From assembly GCF_036182465.1 (NCBI RefSeq), contig NZ_CP108081.1:7068001-7132000 (forward strand): 64,000 nucleotides of DNA, given 5' to 3'. This stretch comes from Streptomyces sp. NBC_00258. Lineage in GTDB: Bacteria > Actinomycetota > Actinomycetes > Streptomycetales > Streptomycetaceae. The notes beneath the pieces are model-generated. The model had not been told where the DNA came from and ran no database searches. It worked only from the letters and a program-made list of their open reading frames with translations. Position 1 is the stretch's first letter. The number at the start of each line of letters is the position of its first letter. The position numbers and the translations under genes were made by a program. Below, one piece after another: positions 33,701 through 41,862 of the stretch.

Positions 33701-35315
33701 TGTCGACCGGGATGCGTTGGGCCGCATCGTCGCGGAGAGCGTGAACGGACGCAGCACGGCGTACGCGTACGACGCGATCAGCCGACGCGTGTCCCGGACA
33801 ACGCCGAGCGGGCACGTTTCCACGTGGTCCTACGACGACGCCGACCTGCCGGTGTCCCTGGAGACGGCGGGGCGGACGCTCACCTTCAGCCACGACGTCC
33901 TCGGCCGTGAGACCGGCAGGCGCCTTGGTGACGCGTTCGCCCTCACCCAGACATGGGACTCGGTCGATCGGCTCATCGGCCAGACCGTCGAGGCACACCC
34001 GGACAGTGTGACGGAGCTCCTTCAGGAACGCGTCTTCACTTACGAGGTGGACGGACGCCTGGCCGGGATCACCGACCGGTCGGCCGGAGCGCGACGCTTC
34101 GACTCCGAGCCCGACGGACGCATCACCGCGGTCGTCGCCTATGACTGGACCGAGCGATACGCCTACGACGGAGCAGGGAACGTCACCCACGCCGAGACAC
34201 CGGGCGACGGTGCGGCGGAAGGGGCCCGGGAGTTCACCGGCACGCTCGTCCGGCGCGCCGGACGCACCGTCTACGAGCACGACGCTCAGGGCCGACTCGT
34301 CCGCAAGACGCGCCGTCTGCTCAACGGCCAGTCGCGCACGTGGACATACACCTGGAACACCGAAGACCGGCTGATCGGGACGGTCACGCCGGACGGACAC
34401 CGGTGGAGTTACCTCTACGACCCCATCGGCCGCAGAATCGCCAAGCGGCGCGTGGCCGAGGGCGGCGAAACGCTCCAGGAGATCAGGTTCAACTGGGACG
34501 GCACCCGGCTCGCCGAACAGGTCGACGACACTGGCCGGGTCCAGACCTGGGACTACACGCCGGGGAGCCACCGACCGATCGCCCAGACGGTCGGGGACGG
34601 CGACACCGACACCCGCTTCTACGCCATCGTCGCGGACCTCGTGGGTGCTCCCACCGAACTCGTCGACGAGGACGGTGACGTCGCCTGGCGGCGGCTCGCC
34701 ACGGTCTGGGGCTCCGGCGTCCGGGGCGACCCGGCCCCTGCGGAGCCCGGCGCCGTCGACTGCCCACTGCGGTTCCCCGGCCAGTACGCCGATCCTGAGA
34801 CCGGCCACTACTACAACTACCACCGGCATTACGACCCCGAGACAGCCCGCTACATATCGCCGGACCCGCTCGGTCTTGAAGCGGCACCGAACCATCACGG
34901 GTATGTGGCCACACCCCAGCAGAGCTCCGACCCGTTGGGCCTGGCTCCGGACGATTGTGTTCCAGAGGGGATGGATCCGGAGTTCCCGACCATTCGGCTG
35001 GAGAATTACCGGGGACGGTTCCAGGCAGCGCTGCACCGCGACGGCCGACAGCGACTGCCCGCTGACTGGGACGCGCATCACGCGATACCCCAGGAGTATC
35101 GTGGGCACCCCGATTTCGCAGACTTCGATTTCGACCACCCGTCGAACATGCGGGGAATTCTTGGTAGCAGGTCGGGGGGGCGTGCAACCAATCACCATCA
35201 GGACATAACCAACCACTGGGCAGACTTCCGGACCGCGAACCCGAACGCGTCGCGGGCCGAGATCGAGAGTTTCGCCCGGACGATCGATGAGGGATTCCGT
35301 GACTATTACTGGTGA
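30783..35315 (+). CDS. RHS-repeat polymorphic toxin with WXG-like head
   Basis: 1,510 residues. Head (1-225): EKDPTPGDPVRVKSLAKNL, then MVGKTADVFRDEF in place of the WXG site, then coiled coil. Membrane pair about 235-285 and LLDVAFAALDCIPGMKGL. A DUF6531-type start of the RHS barrel follows (KGGDPIDMVSGEML near 360), about 900 residues of YD repeats (for example YDAVGRLIH, YDDADLPVS) and the core end GQYADPETGHYYNYHRHYD to DPLGL near 1387. The C-terminal 120 residues are an HNH/endonuclease VII-like toxin with WDAHHAIPQEYR and NHHQDITNHW. The immunity gene overlaps the stop. It is GTG-started. Expected to be exported as the third effector of the island. Confidence 0.85.
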   Translation: MAGYRPTDWHVLDLEKDPTPGDPVRVKSLAKNLHDFADDVQDALRLVKGMADEDAVLTMVGKTADVFRDEFSGVPKNLKKLKKSYDLAGDALAAYWPELERAQALADKALAQGREAQADLSSAKSRLSSADSWVTRANKEADKYKDDPGSAGKDVPKPDESKVRAATRDAQSAKDAHTSAQSDVTTAQNALDAAKKMAGDARKMREDAAGDAKRKLDEASDAGIQNRKWYEEVGDWFVDNWDTIVAVCKVVVAVLGVIALIIGGPILGAIVLIAALVVLADTLNKYMKGQASLLDVAFAALDCIPGMKGLTTLGGLAKGLKGLGKLGLKGMAKGLGKGLRRGGDDALAKSKPTKGRCKGGDPIDMVSGEMLMEQTDVVLPGLLPLVLRRTHLSTYRWGRWFGPSWASTLDERLELDAEGALFATEDGMILVYPVPSPGTSVLPVEGPRWPLDWDGAPGAPIRITDPQTGHVRHFAPVGRSAPMDEAFTLPLAAISDRNGHRIEFDRADDGTPVAVRHTGGYHVDVDVENDRISRLRLRNPEDGPDGTTLLRYAYSDGDLTEIHNSSGLPLRLTYDDHARITSWTDRNNSWYRFTYDGQDRCVRGEGIDGILGCTIEYDTERRETRYTNSLGHTTTHSYNELLQRTAVTDQLGNTTRSEWDRHNHLLASTDPLENVTRFAYDDVGNPTAIHHPDGTIETAEYNEWHQPTVVVDADGAIWRHDYDTRGNRIATTNPAGFTTSYTYDDQGRPSEVVDPLGRTRRFVTDSAGLVVAAADPLGNSARIERDAFGRPRTVEDVLGRAIRMGWSAEGKLLWRTTHDGRRERWTWDGEGNLVDHTDVAGRATRFATGPFDLPRARTGLDGRSYSFTYDTERRLSRVTNPQGLSWSYAYDGAGRLVSETDFNGRSITYSHDAAGNLTSRTNAGSETVRFTRDAMGRTTSLETADETTTYAYDAVGRLIHSVVHSADEDVELRVDRDALGRIVAESVNGRSTAYAYDAISRRVSRTTPSGHVSTWSYDDADLPVSLETAGRTLTFSHDVLGRETGRRLGDAFALTQTWDSVDRLIGQTVEAHPDSVTELLQERVFTYEVDGRLAGITDRSAGARRFDSEPDGRITAVVAYDWTERYAYDGAGNVTHAETPGDGAAEGAREFTGTLVRRAGRTVYEHDAQGRLVRKTRRLLNGQSRTWTYTWNTEDRLIGTVTPDGHRWSYLYDPIGRRIAKRRVAEGGETLQEIRFNWDGTRLAEQVDDTGRVQTWDYTPGSHRPIAQTVGDGDTDTRFYAIVADLVGAPTELVDEDGDVAWRRLATVWGSGVRGDPAPAEPGAVDCPLRFPGQYADPETGHYYNYHRHYDPETARYISPDPLGLEAAPNHHGYVATPQQSSDPLGLAPDDCVPEGMDPEFPTIRLENYRGRFQAALHRDGRQRLPADWDAHHAIPQEYRGHPDFADFDFDHPSNMRGILGSRSGGRATNHHQDITNHWADFRTANPNASRAEIESFARTIDEGFRDYYW

Positions 35316-35814
35316 GTGGATCGGCGAATGGGCCGGGCGTATGGACGCGCTCGCATCGACCTTCATGGAGCAGTTCACGTCCAAGTTCGGCTACCCGCCG
35401 GACGAGAACTACGTGGCTCGTGCCTCGACTTCTGGATCCGAGGAAATCACGGGCGTCGGCGGCGTGCCCGAGGATCTGGTCACGTTCTACCGATACGTGG
35501 AGCGGGTCAGTCTTCCGGACGTGGGCTCGGGGTTCTTCGTCCACCCGGAAGCCCAGACGGTGGCCGGGTTGCGCGGGGACCTGCCGACGCGGATCGTCGG
35601 CTCACGCGAGGACTCCGTCGTGGTTTTCGGGTCCGACGGCGGAGGGGCCCTGTTCGCCCTGAGCACCACCGACGGCTCGACCGTGTACCGCCTGCCCCCT
35701 TCCCGAGTCGAAGGGGATGTCTACACAGAAGGGCCGATCCCGTGCGAGATCGCCGCTCCGGACCTGGCCGGCTGTCTGTCTCTCCTCGAACGTGAACTGC
35801 GGGCGGGGATCTAG
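35299..35814 (+). CDS. SUKH/SMI1-like immunity protein
   Basis: 171 residues. GVPEDLVTFYRYVERVSLPD and SVVVFGSDGGGALFALS are the kind of segments that mark SUKH (SMI1/KNR4) proteins, many of which neutralise nuclease toxins. It directly follows the RHS toxin; the start at GTG 35299 has GAGGGA five bases ahead and overlaps the toxin stop by 17 bases. An ATG at 35287 is possible. Overlap with the toxin end is the expected layout for a cognate pair. It should act in the cytosol by binding the HNH-like domain. Confidence 0.8.
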   Translation: MTITGEWIGEWAGRMDALASTFMEQFTSKFGYPPDENYVARASTSGSEEITGVGGVPEDLVTFYRYVERVSLPDVGSGFFVHPEAQTVAGLRGDLPTRIVGSREDSVVVFGSDGGGALFALSTTDGSTVYRLPPSRVEGDVYTEGPIPCEIAAPDLAGCLSLLERELRAGI

Positions 35815-35851
35815 CAGTCCGCGATGCTGGGGCCTGCTTCAGCGGTGCCGG

Positions 35852-36724
35852 TCAGTCCGACGTGTCCGTGATCGTGAACAAGTCCCCGGCGGTCGTGACC
35901 GTGAGCGAGCGTCTGAGCCAGGTCCGGAGGACTTCCAGATCGATGCAGTCCGTGATCCGGGCGCGTACGTCGTCCGGGACCTCGATGCCGCGCTCGTCCA
36001 GGACCACCAGAATGTCCTCGACGCGGCCTTCCGCACGCAGGCGCTGGGACGTCTCCGAACGGAAGAAGGAGAGGTCGACGGACATCAGATGCCTCCAGAT
36101 CTTGGCGGACGGCATGGTGCCGAGGCCGAGTTCGGTGAGTTCGGCGAAGATACGCGCGGTCTCTTCGTCGATGGTCTTCAGGGCGGCGGCCAGGGCTTTC
36201 AGTATGGCAGTGGCGTTGTCGTCCTTGCCATGAGTGATGGCGGAGAGTGTGGCGAGGGGGATGTCGCGGGCCGCGGTGGACGGGTCGGTGATGGCCGGGA
36301 CGTTGTGCGGGCCCAGGACGAGGGGGCGGAGAGTGAGGGTGCGCCACTGTCGAGGGCCGATGGTGATCGGCTCGGCGGCCCATGTGGCGGTCGCCTTGTC
36401 CTGGCAGGTGATGAGCAGGACGGGCGGGATGCGGTACTTCGCATAGAGGTGGGCGATGTAATAGGCCCAGCTGGCGGGCTTGTCCGGATCCCTCTTGCCC
36501 TGGGCCTCGACGACCAGGAGGTGGCTCTCACCGGAGGCGGTGTCCAGTCGCAGGAGGGTGTCGACCCGTCGCTCCAGCGGTTTGATCTCGGTGAGGTCGG
36601 TGGGCATGAGGGACACCGCGACCGGGTCCGGGAACGGGAGGTCGAGGGCCCGAAAGGTCCGCGCGAAAGCGCCGGGGTCCTCCTGGAAGATGCGGTGCAT
36701 CGCCTCGTGGGATGAGCTGACCAT
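35852..36724 (-). CDS. Rpn/PD-(D/E)XK nuclease-like protein
   Basis: 290 residues. LTEIKPLERRVDTLLRLD followed by ESHLLVVEAQGKRDPDK has the Asp...Glu-x-Gln-x-Lys layout of the Rpn/YhgA branch of PD-(D/E)XK nucleases (ExQ instead of ExK). The C-terminal third is helical with LRAEGRVEDILVVLDERGI, also typical. Such proteins are common in Streptomyces and may promote recombination; the role is uncertain. The ATG at 36724 (MVSSSHEAMHRIF) was preferred to a GTG 21 bases upstream because relatives begin there. It converges on the immunity gene. Confidence 0.7.
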   Translation of the reverse strand: MVSSSHEAMHRIFQEDPGAFARTFRALDLPFPDPVAVSLMPTDLTEIKPLERRVDTLLRLDTASGESHLLVVEAQGKRDPDKPASWAYYIAHLYAKYRIPPVLLITCQDKATATWAAEPITIGPRQWRTLTLRPLVLGPHNVPAITDPSTAARDIPLATLSAITHGKDDNATAILKALAAALKTIDEETARIFAELTELGLGTMPSAKIWRHLMSVDLSFFRSETSQRLRAEGRVEDILVVLDERGIEVPDDVRARITDCIDLEVLRTWLRRSLTVTTAGDLFTITDTSD

Positions 36725-36807
36725 GTGGCGGACGGTAGTGGCCACAGGTCAGGGGCGGTTTGGCATATGTCTATGACTCACTCGTACGGGCGAGTCATGG
36801 ACAGGCC

Positions 36808-37533
36808 TCAACCCAGCTTCGCGTTCTGCGCCTCGACCACGACCGCCGCCAGCTTCGTGTCGCTCGGCCTCGACTCCGCGATCGCCCTGCCGTCCACCGA
36901 GAAGTAGACCGCGATGACGTCGTCGCGGCGTACGGCGGCCGAGTGGAGCGTGTGTGTGGTGCCCAGGACCGTCATCGTGGACTTGAAGGCGAGGGACTCG
37001 TCGCCCGCCTTGGTGGTCGGTTCCGCGGTGACCGAGTCGTACGGGCTGGTGCCGCTCTTCGACTTGGCGGTGAAGCCGTCGCCGCAGGAGGCCACCGCCT
37101 TGGAGAGGCCGGTCATGGCCGACTTCGCTCCGCCGTCCTCGTAGGTGGTGAGCGTGACGTAGGTGTAGCCGCCGTTGAGGCCGTCCTTCGAGGCGACCCG
37201 CGTGAGGTCCGCCTGCGGTTCGCCGAGCGGGAGTTGGTTCATCGCGTACGCCAGCGGGGCGCACACCTTCTTGTCCAGGGTCACCTCGTCCGGGGACTTG
37301 GCGAACACGAACTCGTCGGAGGGCTCCTCGACCGCGTACTCGCCCACGTCGGCCTTCGTGATCATGAGCTTCGCCAGGCGCTCCGCCGGACTCACCTCCT
37401 CGGCCTTGGAAGCCGTGGCCCCGGTCCCGGGCTTGCCGGCCGCGTCCGTCTCCGAGTCGCCGCCTCCGCAGGCGGTCAGTCCGGCGAGTGCGGCGACGGT
37501 GAGCGCGGAGGCGGCGAGGGCGGATCGCTTCAT
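36808..37533 (-). CDS. Secreted lipoprotein, unknown function
   Basis: 241 residues. Lipobox LTAC (mature start near Cys22) after a clean signal peptide MKRSALAASALTVAALAG. The mature part has a Lys/Glu-rich linker and a domain of about 190 residues with two Cys (KVCAPLAYAMNQL and ASCGDGF) that may form a disulfide. The pattern resembles the sensor or PknH-like outer domains of actinobacteria. AAGGAG precedes the ATG. It is divergent from the Tad pilus operon. No function can be assigned. Confidence 0.75.
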   Translation of the reverse strand: MKRSALAASALTVAALAGLTACGGGDSETDAAGKPGTGATASKAEEVSPAERLAKLMITKADVGEYAVEEPSDEFVFAKSPDEVTLDKKVCAPLAYAMNQLPLGEPQADLTRVASKDGLNGGYTYVTLTTYEDGGAKSAMTGLSKAVASCGDGFTAKSKSGTSPYDSVTAEPTTKAGDESLAFKSTMTVLGTTHTLHSAAVRRDDVIAVYFSVDGRAIAESRPSDTKLAAVVVEAQNAKLG

Positions 37534-37970
37534 GTGGGGGAGGGCTCCTTGGTTTTCGCGAGGCGACGGACGGGGCCGTCGTCCGCGCGGCTGAAGATCG
37601 CTGGAGATCCTTCCACGCCCCCGTCCCACCCCCGTGAGCGAGTAGTGCAGACCTGATGGACGGAGCGTGACGAACTCGCGTCTGAGCAGGACCGGATGAT
37701 TCGCTCGTGCACAGCGGCAGCCCCGTACGCAGGCCCTTCCTCAACCGGGAACCGAACGCCCCGCGTTGCGCGTGGATAACGTCGGGGCGTGTGAGCTTCA
37801 CGGCCCCGGGCGCGCCTTGAGGGGCTTATGCGCTGCTGATACGGTGCGATGACTTGACACTCATTCCGGCCGTGGCTATTCGACCAGGTCGGGCGGTACG
37901 CCCGGTGCGGCCGAAGTGTTCCAAGTGTCCTGAATGACGAAACCTTCTTGGGTGTACGGGGAGCGGTTGC
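37534..37970. promoter_or_regulatory. Divergent control region with a Tad-operon promoter candidate
   Basis: 437 bases without a supported gene. TTGACA at 37854-37859 followed 17 bases later by TATTCG (37877-37882) is a fair housekeeping promoter reading toward the pilus operon, with an untranslated leader of about 80 bases. On the lipoprotein side nothing specific was seen beyond its ribosome site. Confidence 0.5.
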
Positions 37971-38690
37971 GTGAAGATCCAAGAGCGTACGGGGGCGGGC
38001 AACAACCGTTCCGCTGCGCCGGTTCAGCCGACGATGGGGGAGCGCCTTCCCTCGCCGCCTCGCGAGCGCAAACCCGCGCTGGCCGCGCTCGCGGTCCTGC
38101 TGATCCTCGTGGGTGCGCTCGGGGCGACCATGCTGGTGCTGCGCGCCGGCGACCGTATCGAGGTCGTGAAGATCACGCAGCCCATCCCCGCCGGGGAGTC
38201 CGTCACCGACGCCAACACGACCTCGGTCATGGTCGCGGCCGACGACAGCATCCACTACGTGGAGTGGTCCCAGCTGGCCGGGCTGAAGAAGCTGAAGGCC
38301 GTCAACGCGATTCCCAAGGGTGTCGTCGCCGTCGGCGAGATGTTCGGAAAGAAGAGCGCGCTCCCGGCAGGCAAGGCCTCCGTGGGCCTCGCCCTCAAGG
38401 AGGGCCAGTACCCCGCGAACATCAAGGCCGGTGACATCGTGGCCGCCTACCGCGTCGGCGACGACAGCGGCAGTTCCAACTCCGACGAGGGCAACTCGAC
38501 CGGTACGCCGAGCAGCAACGCCCTCATCGTCGACGACGCGCGCGTCAACACCAAGAGCAGCGACGACGACTCCACCATCAGCACCGGCAACCTCGCCCTC
38601 AGCCTCCTCGTGGACCAGTCCGACGCCGCCGCCCTCGCCCAGGCCGCCGCCGCGGGCGAAGTCGCTGTCGTCCTCGTCCCCGGCAACTAG
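37971..38690 (+). CDS. CpaB-like pilus assembly protein with SAF domain
   Basis: 239 residues. One membrane segment near 35-58 (ALAALAVLLILVGALGATML) and an outer SAF domain (VKITQPIPAGESVTDANT ... LPAGKASVGLALKEGQYP) as in CpaB/RcpC proteins. It opens the Tad/Flp pilus operon; in Gram-negative relatives CpaB steadies the secretin, here it probably organises the assembly site at the membrane. Acidic/Ser-rich insert near 160-200. GTG start, with GGGGAG about eight bases ahead. Confidence 0.8.
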   Translation: MKIQERTGAGNNRSAAPVQPTMGERLPSPPRERKPALAALAVLLILVGALGATMLVLRAGDRIEVVKITQPIPAGESVTDANTTSVMVAADDSIHYVEWSQLAGLKKLKAVNAIPKGVVAVGEMFGKKSALPAGKASVGLALKEGQYPANIKAGDIVAAYRVGDDSGSSNSDEGNSTGTPSSNALIVDDARVNTKSSDDDSTISTGNLALSLLVDQSDAAALAQAAAAGEVAVVLVPGN

Positions 38691-38712
38691 CGGCAAGAGA
38701 GTCACACACACC

Positions 38713-39567
38713 ATGGCCCTCATCGCCCTCGCCGCCGACAAAGGTTCCCCCGGCGTCACCACGGCGGCCGTCGCCCTCGCCGCCGTCTGGCCCCGCAGGG
38801 TGCTGCTCGCCGAGACCGACCCGGCCGGCGGCGACCTCGTGTACCGCAGTGCCGCCGCGCACGGCGGGCCGCTGAACCCGAACACCGGCATGCTGTCCAT
38901 CGCCGCGACCGCCCGCCGTGGCCTCGTACCGGATCAACTCTGGGACCACGTACAGCCGTTGAGCGGTGGGCTCGAAGTGCTCGTCGGGCTCGGGAACGCC
39001 GAGCAGGCGGCCGGGCTCGCGGGGCTGTGGCCCACGCTCGGCCGGGCCTTCGCGCAGCTCGCCGACTCCCCGCACGCGCCCGCCGACGTCATCGCGGACT
39101 GCGGACGGATCAGCGGTGACACCCCGGCCGTCGAGATGTTCTCGCAGGCGGCACTCGTACTCCTCATCTCCCGCACCGAGCCGGAGGCCATCGCGCGCGT
39201 ACGCGACCGGGCCGCCGCCCTCAGTGCCAAGCTGCACGGCGGAGCCAGGGGGGCGGCCGCCCTCGGCACGCCCCTCATCGGCGTCGTCCTCATCACCGAC
39301 CCGAGCGAGTCCGGCAAGCTCGTCCACCAGGTCAACGACATGCTGGTGGCCGCGCAGACCGGCGCCCGCGTCGTCGGCACGGTCGCCGACGACCCGGCAG
39401 GCGCCGACCAGTTGGCCGGCCGCAAGCGCGGACGGCTCGACAAGTCGCTGCTCATCCGCTCGGCGCGCAAGGTGACCTCGGACCTCTACCAGCAGTTCGG
39501 CGCGGCCTGGGCCGTACCGGCGGCCGGCGGTCCGAACGGTCAGGCCACCGCCGGAGCCGGCCGATGA
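38713..39567 (+). CDS. TadZ/CpaE-like ATPase with degenerate Walker A
   Basis: 284 residues. The fold is of MinD/ParA type (ETDPAGGDL, IADCGRIS) but the nucleotide loop reads DKGSPGVTTAAVAL; the lysine of the usual KGGxGKT is missing (V in place of K). TadZ proteins often have such atypical loops and act as polar localisers of Tad machines. ATG 38713 follows the CpaB-like stop by 22 bases, and the last 4 bases overlap the TadA gene, so the genes are co-transcribed. Confidence 0.8.
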   Translation: MALIALAADKGSPGVTTAAVALAAVWPRRVLLAETDPAGGDLVYRSAAAHGGPLNPNTGMLSIAATARRGLVPDQLWDHVQPLSGGLEVLVGLGNAEQAAGLAGLWPTLGRAFAQLADSPHAPADVIADCGRISGDTPAVEMFSQAALVLLISRTEPEAIARVRDRAAALSAKLHGGARGAAALGTPLIGVVLITDPSESGKLVHQVNDMLVAAQTGARVVGTVADDPAGADQLAGRKRGRLDKSLLIRSARKVTSDLYQQFGAAWAVPAAGGPNGQATAGAGR

Positions 39568-40877
39568 CAGCAGTCGACCACCAGCTGGTCAAGCGGTTCC
39601 GGCAGGAGGCCGGCGACCGTATCGCCGAGCAGCGCCGTCTCGACCAGGTCTCCGGCGTCACGCCGATGTCCAACGAGGACGAGCGGCACTACGCCCGCGC
39701 GGTGATAGCCCAGATACTGGAGGAGTACGCCCGTACGGAGATCAACTCCGGGCGTACGCCGCTGGACGCGGAGACCGAGGAGCAGTACGCGGCCGCCGTG
39801 CACGCCGCGCTCTTCGGCGTCGGGCGTCTGCAGCCCCTGCTGGACAACCCCGAGGTCGAGAACATCGACATCAACGGGTACGACCAGGTCTTCGTCGGCT
39901 ACTCGGACGGGCGGGAGGAGAAGGGCGATCCCGTCGCCGAGACCGACGAGGAGCTCATCGAGCTGATCCAGATCCTCGGCGCGTACTCCGGTCTCTCCTC
40001 CCGGCCCTTCGACTCCGCGAACCCGCAGCTCGACCTGCGGCTGCCGGACGGGTCCCGACTGTCCGCCGTCATGGACGTGACGCGGCGCCCGGCGCTCTCC
40101 ATCCGTCGCGCGCGTATGGGCAAGGTCTTCATGTCCGACCTCGTCGGCAACGGCACGCTCACCCCCGACATCGGGCACTTCCTCGCCTGCGCCGTCCGGG
40201 CGCGCAAGAACATCATGATCGCGGGCGCGACCAACGCCGGTAAGACCACCCTCCTGAGGGCCCTGGCGAACGAGATCCCGCCGCACGAGCGCCTCATCAC
40301 CGTCGAGCGCGCCCTGGAGCTCGGCCTCGACCAGTTCGCCGATCTGCACCCGAACGTCGTGGCGTTCGAGGAGCGGCTGCCCAACTCCGAGGGCCAGGGC
40401 ACCATTTCGATGGCCGAGCTGGTCCGGCGGTCGCTGCGAATGAACCCCTCGCGCGTCATCGTCGGTGAGGTCCTCGGCGACGAGATCGTGACCATGCTGA
40501 ACGCGATGTCGCAGGGCAACGACGGCTCGCTGTCCACGATCCACGCCAACAGCTCCAGCGAGGTCTTCAACCGTATTTCCACGTACGCGCTCCAGGCCAC
40601 CGAGCGGCTGCCCATCGAGGCCAGCCAGATGCTCGTCGCGGGAGCGGTGAACTTCGTCGTCTTCGTCCAGCGGCGCAACAACTACCAGACGGGCGGCCGA
40701 CTCCAGCGCATGGTCACCTCCATCCGCGAGGTCAACGGCGTCGACGGACGCGTCCTGTCCAGCGAGGTGTTCGCCGAGGCGGCGGACGGCCGGATCGTGC
40801 CGCACGCGCCGCTCGCCTGTCTCGAAGACCTGATCCAGCACGGCTATCGCCTGCCCGGCGGCGGGAACTGGGGGTGA
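39564..40877 (+). CDS. tadA: TadA/CpaF-type pilus assembly ATPase
   Basis: 437 residues. Walker A GATNAGKTTLLRALA, Asp box with a Glu-rich segment, Walker B near MNPSRVIVGEVLGDE, and the His/Arg-finger-like NDGSLSTIHANSS; all are hallmarks of the type II/IV secretion ATPase family. It hydrolyses ATP in the cytosol and drives polymerisation of the Flp pilin. Start ATG (MTAVDHQL) overlaps the TadZ-like stop by 4 bases. Confidence 0.93.
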   Translation: MTAVDHQLVKRFRQEAGDRIAEQRRLDQVSGVTPMSNEDERHYARAVIAQILEEYARTEINSGRTPLDAETEEQYAAAVHAALFGVGRLQPLLDNPEVENIDINGYDQVFVGYSDGREEKGDPVAETDEELIELIQILGAYSGLSSRPFDSANPQLDLRLPDGSRLSAVMDVTRRPALSIRRARMGKVFMSDLVGNGTLTPDIGHFLACAVRARKNIMIAGATNAGKTTLLRALANEIPPHERLITVERALELGLDQFADLHPNVVAFEERLPNSEGQGTISMAELVRRSLRMNPSRVIVGEVLGDEIVTMLNAMSQGNDGSLSTIHANSSSEVFNRISTYALQATERLPIEASQMLVAGAVNFVVFVQRRNNYQTGGRLQRMVTSIREVNGVDGRVLSSEVFAEAADGRIVPHAPLACLEDLIQHGYRLPGGGNWG

Positions 40878-40884
40878 GCTGACC

Positions 40885-41862
40885 ATGAATCTCGACGGAC
40901 TCGGCTCCATGGGCGGGCTGTTCTCCACGACGGTCCTGTACGCGCTCGGGTGCGGTATCGCCGTCGGCGGCGGCCTCGCGCTGTTCGCCGTCGCGGTCCG
41001 CGGACTGCCCGCCAAGCCCGAGCACGAGAAGCAGAAGGCGAGCGAACGGGCCTCCGAGCTCGTACGGTTCGCCGGTCAGCGCGGTTCGATCGCCGCCGGC
41101 GCCGGCATCGTCGTCCTGCTGCTCACGCGGTGGGCCGTCGCCGGTATCGCGACCGCCGTCCTCGTCTTCTTCTGGGACAAGCTCTTCGGCGGCGCCTCCG
41201 AGGAGAAGTCCGCCATGCGCCGCGTGGAGGCCCTCGCCTCCTGGACCGAGTCGCTGCGCGACACCATCGCGGGCGCGGTCGGCCTCGAACAGGCCATCCC
41301 CGCCTCCGCGCGCGCCGCGGCACCGGTCCTCCGCCCGCACCTCGACGCCCTCGTCGACCGCCTCCGCTCCCGTACGCCGCTGCCGGAAGCCCTCCAGCAG
41401 CTCGCCGACGAGATCGACGACGCGTCCGCCGACATCATCGTGGCCGCCCTGATCCTCAACGCGCGGCTGCGCGGCCCGGGTCTGCGGCAGGTCCTGGGCG
41501 CGCTCGCCAAGTCGGCGCGCGAAGAGGTCGACATGCGGCAGAGGGTCATGGCACAGCGCGCTTCGACCCGTCGCTCCGTACAGATCGTCGTCGCCGTCTC
41601 GGTCGCCTTCGTGCTCGGCCTGTCGATCTTCAACCGCGAGTTCGTCGAGCCGTACGGCACGGCGGTCGGCCAGCTCGTACTCGCCTGTGTCTGCGGCCTG
41701 TTCGCGCTCGGCTTCGTATGGCTGCGCAAGCTGTCGACCATCGAGACGCCGGAACGCTTCCTGGTACGGGACGAGTCGTCCGTCCAGTTCGTCCGGCCCC
41801 GTACGTCGTCGCCGACGCCGTCCCAGCCCCAGTCGTTGCCGGAGGAGGGGGTACGCCGATGA
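40885..41862 (+). CDS. tadB: TadB-like inner-membrane pilus protein
   Basis: 325 residues, several membrane segments (about 13-33, 62-92, 235-255 and 260-285) and the T2SF core region with ASWTESLRDTIAGAVGLEQA and PLPEALQQLADEID. It forms the membrane platform with TadC. It follows TadA by 7 bases and overlaps TadC by 4 bases. Confidence 0.88.
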   Translation: MNLDGLGSMGGLFSTTVLYALGCGIAVGGGLALFAVAVRGLPAKPEHEKQKASERASELVRFAGQRGSIAAGAGIVVLLLTRWAVAGIATAVLVFFWDKLFGGASEEKSAMRRVEALASWTESLRDTIAGAVGLEQAIPASARAAAPVLRPHLDALVDRLRSRTPLPEALQQLADEIDDASADIIVAALILNARLRGPGLRQVLGALAKSAREEVDMRQRVMAQRASTRRSVQIVVAVSVAFVLGLSIFNREFVEPYGTAVGQLVLACVCGLFALGFVWLRKLSTIETPERFLVRDESSVQFVRPRTSSPTPSQPQSLPEEGVRR

